From assembly GCA_017480265.1 (NCBI GenBank), contig JAFVAZ010000041.1, positions 1-15,698 on the forward strand: 15,698 nt of DNA. The letters run 5' to 3'. The position numbers and the translations under genes were made by a program. Positions 13,874-15,698 of the stretch are shown piece after piece; the first letter of the stretch is position 1; every line of letters begins with the position of its first letter. The notes under the pieces were generated by a model, which saw only the letters and a list, made by a program, of their open reading frames with translations, ran no database searches and was not told the origin of the DNA. Source of the DNA: Clostridia bacterium. GTDB lineage: Bacteria > Bacillota > Clostridia > Oscillospirales > Acutalibacteraceae.

Positions 13874-14374
13874 TTATTTTGCGGTGACGCATTTTTGTAT
13901 CTTATTTTTCACAATTTTTTCGAAACATCTTTTAAATCTAAAACTCATTCTATCAGGATCTTTACTTTGGGGATTGACCAAGATGGATCTATATCCGGCT
14001 AAATTTGCCATTAAAATGTCTGTCAAGATTTGATCTCCTACCATTAGTACATTTTCTTTTTTGCGATGTAATTCTTTTTTTACTTTGTAAGGTAAAGGCT
14101 TATGTGCATTAAAAATATATGCAGAGATCTTTGCAACGGCAGAGAATACCGAAAGCCTTTTTTCGTTATTATTTGATATTAAAATTATTTTTATATTTTT
14201 CTTTTTTAAGCCATCAAGCCATTTATCAACGCCATCAAACATATCGATAGAATCTGGGGGCGATAGAGTATTATCAACATCGAGCAATATAACATTTATG
14301 TTAAGGTCTTTTAAAGTCTTTATGTCTATATCCGTGACTTTATTGAAGTAAAATGTAGGTTTAAATAAATTTAT
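13874..14374 (-). CDS. yqeG: YqeG family HAD-IIIA phosphatase, apparent non-standard (AUA) start
   Basis: A haloacid-dehalogenase-type phosphatase. The catalytic DxDxT is D32-V-D-N-T36, motif II lies in ILISNNNEKR, and the acidic motif is MVGDQILTDILMA. The conserved N-terminal block of the family (here NLFKPTFYFNKVTDIDIKTLKDLNINVILLDVDNT) is open from 14374 and continuous in frame, but contains no ATG or GTG, and its first TTG is at 14287, just before the catalytic Asp. With that TTG the protein would have 137 aa and lack a conserved strand. With ATA at 14372-14374 it has 166 aa, the family's normal size, with AAAGGGG (14383-14389) 8 bases upstream. ATT at 14378-14380 is in frame but only two bases from that site. 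First gene of the unit with uppP. Physiological substrate unknown. Confidence 0.85.
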   Translation of the reverse strand: MNLFKPTFYFNKVTDIDIKTLKDLNINVILLDVDNTLSPPDSIDMFDGVDKWLDGLKKKNIKIILISNNNEKRLSVFSAVAKISAYIFNAHKPLPYKVKKELHRKKENVLMVGDQILTDILMANLAGYRSILVNPQSKDPDRMSFRFKRCFEKIVKNKIQKCVTAK

Positions 14375-14431
14375 CGTAATTACCCCTTTCTTTATTATAT
14401 TTTTAGAGTTTTTAGTCTCTTCACTTTTTTG

Positions 14432-14461
14432 TTGACAATGGACTATTAATTTTGATATTAT
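14432..14461 (+). promoter_or_regulatory. Sigma-A promoter of the metal ABC transporter operon
   Basis: Perfect -35 TTGACA (14432-14437), 18-base spacer, -10 TATTAT (14456-14461). The 10-bp palindrome AATCTAGATT (14464-14473) covers the expected transcription start and could be an operator, possibly for a metal-responsive repressor. Confidence 0.7.
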
Positions 14462-14510
14462 TTAATCTAGATTTTCATTAAGGGCGATTCTTTTTAGAAA
14501 GGTTTTATGG

Positions 14511-15458
14511 ATGAATAAGAAAACTATTAGGTATATTTTATTTATTACTATTATATTATTGTTTTCGTTCCTTTTCAATGCATGCAGTAATTTAAAATCG
14601 AGCAATGATAAAATAAAAATCGTTGCATCACTTTTCCCGCAATATGACTTTGCTAAGCAGATTGCAGAAGATCGGGCAGAAGTCACGCTGCTGCTGCCAC
14701 CAGGTACGGAGAGCCATTCTTTTGACCCTAGCACGTCCGATATAGTGAATACTTCAAAAGCTGATATATTTTTATATACCGGGAAATACATGGAACCTTG
14801 GGCAGAAAGATTGATTTCCGGCATTGATAGCAAAAGTTTGTTGATAAAAGATCTATCGGAGAACATATCTTTGATAAAAAACGAAGAAGCAGACGATCAC
14901 TCAGAGGATGAACATGAGCATGATCACTCCTACGATCCGCACTTTTGGCTTGACCCTACGCTGGCTTCATTGATGGTAGATAATATTCTAGAGGCTTTGT
15001 GCGAGAAAGATCCCGATGGTTATGCATTTTATGAAAATAACGCACGGAAACTTAAAGATAATCTAAAAAAATTAGATGAGGATTTTTTTGAGATAATAGA
15101 AACTTCCAAAAGGCACACCGTCGTCTTTGCAGGGAAGTTTGCCCATTTGTATTTTATCAAAAGGTACAATTTAGATTACAAAGCTGTTTTGAAGAATTGC
15201 TCTGCCCAAACGGAACCAAGTATCCAGAAGTTGACCGAAATAATAAACTTTGTAAAGAACAACGATATCCCTGCAGTATATTACGAAGAGTCAACCGTCC
15301 CGCCAATTGCTCAGTCTATATGCGAAAATACCAACGCAAAAGCGCTGCGGTTTAATACCTTGCACAATGTCTCAAAAGAACAACTTGAAAGCAACGTTAC
15401 TTATTTTGACCTGATGAATGAAAACCTTGAAAACTTGAAAATGGGGCTAACTTTATGA
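14511..15458 (+). CDS. Zinc/manganese ABC transporter substrate-binding lipoprotein (ZnuA/AdcA type)
   Basis: The extracellular metal receptor of a cluster A-I ABC importer, 315 aa. Lipoprotein signal peptide with lipobox LFNA-C25. The N-lobe starts at IKIVASLFPQYDFA and ends in the first metal ligand H69 (GTESHSFDP). The Asp/Glu/His-rich mobile loop (about 125-142, H130, H135, H137, H139) is a hallmark of zinc-specific members. The second ligand is H144 in DPHFWLDP. At the usual third-ligand position this protein reads AGKFAHLYF (207-215). K209 seems to replace the canonical His, as in the subgroup with GDRFPFRY, although H212 is close by. The conserved C-lobe has CSAQTEPS and YYEES. AAAGG stands 8 bases before the ATG. 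Its stop overlaps the ATPase start (ATGA). Zinc is more likely than manganese because of the loop. Confidence 0.92.
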   Translation: MNKKTIRYILFITIILLFSFLFNACSNLKSSNDKIKIVASLFPQYDFAKQIAEDRAEVTLLLPPGTESHSFDPSTSDIVNTSKADIFLYTGKYMEPWAERLISGIDSKSLLIKDLSENISLIKNEEADDHSEDEHEHDHSYDPHFWLDPTLASLMVDNILEALCEKDPDGYAFYENNARKLKDNLKKLDEDFFEIIETSKRHTVVFAGKFAHLYFIKRYNLDYKAVLKNCSAQTEPSIQKLTEIINFVKNNDIPAVYYEESTVPPIAQSICENTNAKALRFNTLHNVSKEQLESNVTYFDLMNENLENLKMGLTL

Positions 15459-15698
15459 ATATAGTCAAAGTGGAGAATTTATGTATATATTATAGAAATT
15501 TACATTCGTCAGTTTGTGCTTTGCGCGATATAAACCTAACCATAGCGGCTGGAGAATATGTTTGTATAGTGGGGAACAATGGCGCCGGCAAAAGTTCGCT
15601 GATAAAAAGTATCCTCCAGCTTGTTCCCATAAATCATGGAACTATCTTGATCAATTGTAATAAACCGGAAATCTCATATATTCCTCAAATCTGCACGA
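15455..15698 (+). CDS. Metal ABC transporter ATP-binding protein (5' part, cut by window edge)
   Basis: The first 81 codons of the ATPase that powers the importer whose binding protein precedes it. The start overlaps the upstream stop by four bases (ATGA), so the two are translationally coupled. The A-loop aromatic is in LCIYYRN. Walker A is GNNGAGKSS (residues about 40-48), and the Q-loop glutamine is in ISYIPQ just before the window ends. The signature motif, Walker B and switch His lie outside. By position this is the ZnuC/AdcC component; a permease gene would be expected next. Confidence 0.92.
   Translation, partial: MNIVKVENLCIYYRNLHSSVCALRDINLTIAAGEYVCIVGNNGAGKSSLIKSILQLVPINHGTILINCNKPEISYIPQICT

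Noticed and set aside
1..15698. CRISPR array, prophage, insertion sequence, toxin-antitoxin or defence system
   Set aside because: No direct-repeat array, transposase, phage gene or known defence domain was seen anywhere in the window.

Overview
This is a low-GC window that looks like an anaerobic, spore-forming member of the Firmicutes, most likely Clostridia. The signs are the sporulation genes spoVAE and spoVT, a clostridial-type 2[4Fe-4S] ferredoxin, strong AGGAGG-type ribosome binding sites, TTG starts and consensus sigma-A promoters. There are no transposases, integrases, CRISPR arrays or phage genes; almost everything is chromosomal housekeeping. The species cannot be named from the sequence.

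Left part (1-6100). The 5' part of recD2 runs off the left edge on the minus strand. Next are a D,D-carboxypeptidase (+) and, convergent with it, an OmpR-type response regulator and HAMP histidine kinase pair (-). An orphan spoVAE and spoVT follow (+), ending at a bidirectional terminator shared with a short formate/nitrite-family channel (-).

Middle (6100-11500). A tRNA-Leu(GAG) with its own promoter is followed by a ferredoxin gene too short for most ORF filters. Two RNA-modification genes (trmN6-like and rsmI) form a + strand pair. They converge, with a 4-base overlap, on the classical minus-strand cluster SRP RNA - dnaX - ybaB - recR. The SRP RNA was found from its GGAA-capped helix 8, a long closing helix and a near-consensus promoter. 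Between dnaX and ybaB lies a compact palindromic element that can fold into a perfect four-way cloverleaf.

Right part (11500-15698). A secreted or membrane protein that I do not recognise is followed by uppP and a yqeG-type HAD phosphatase (-). Divergent from these is a zinc/manganese ABC uptake operon: a lipoprotein with a His-rich loop, then the start of its ATPase, which is cut by the right edge.

Functionally, the window mixes DNA replication and repair (recD2, dnaX, recR, ybaB), translation and secretion RNAs and their modification (tRNA, SRP RNA, rsmI, trmN6), cell-wall metabolism (carboxypeptidase, uppP), sporulation, and metal or anion transport. I see no clear new multi-gene system. 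The items most worth a second look are the cloverleaf element, the short-ended SRP RNA, the yqeG gene without a standard start codon, a possible gamma-producing slip site in dnaX, and the unknown secreted protein.
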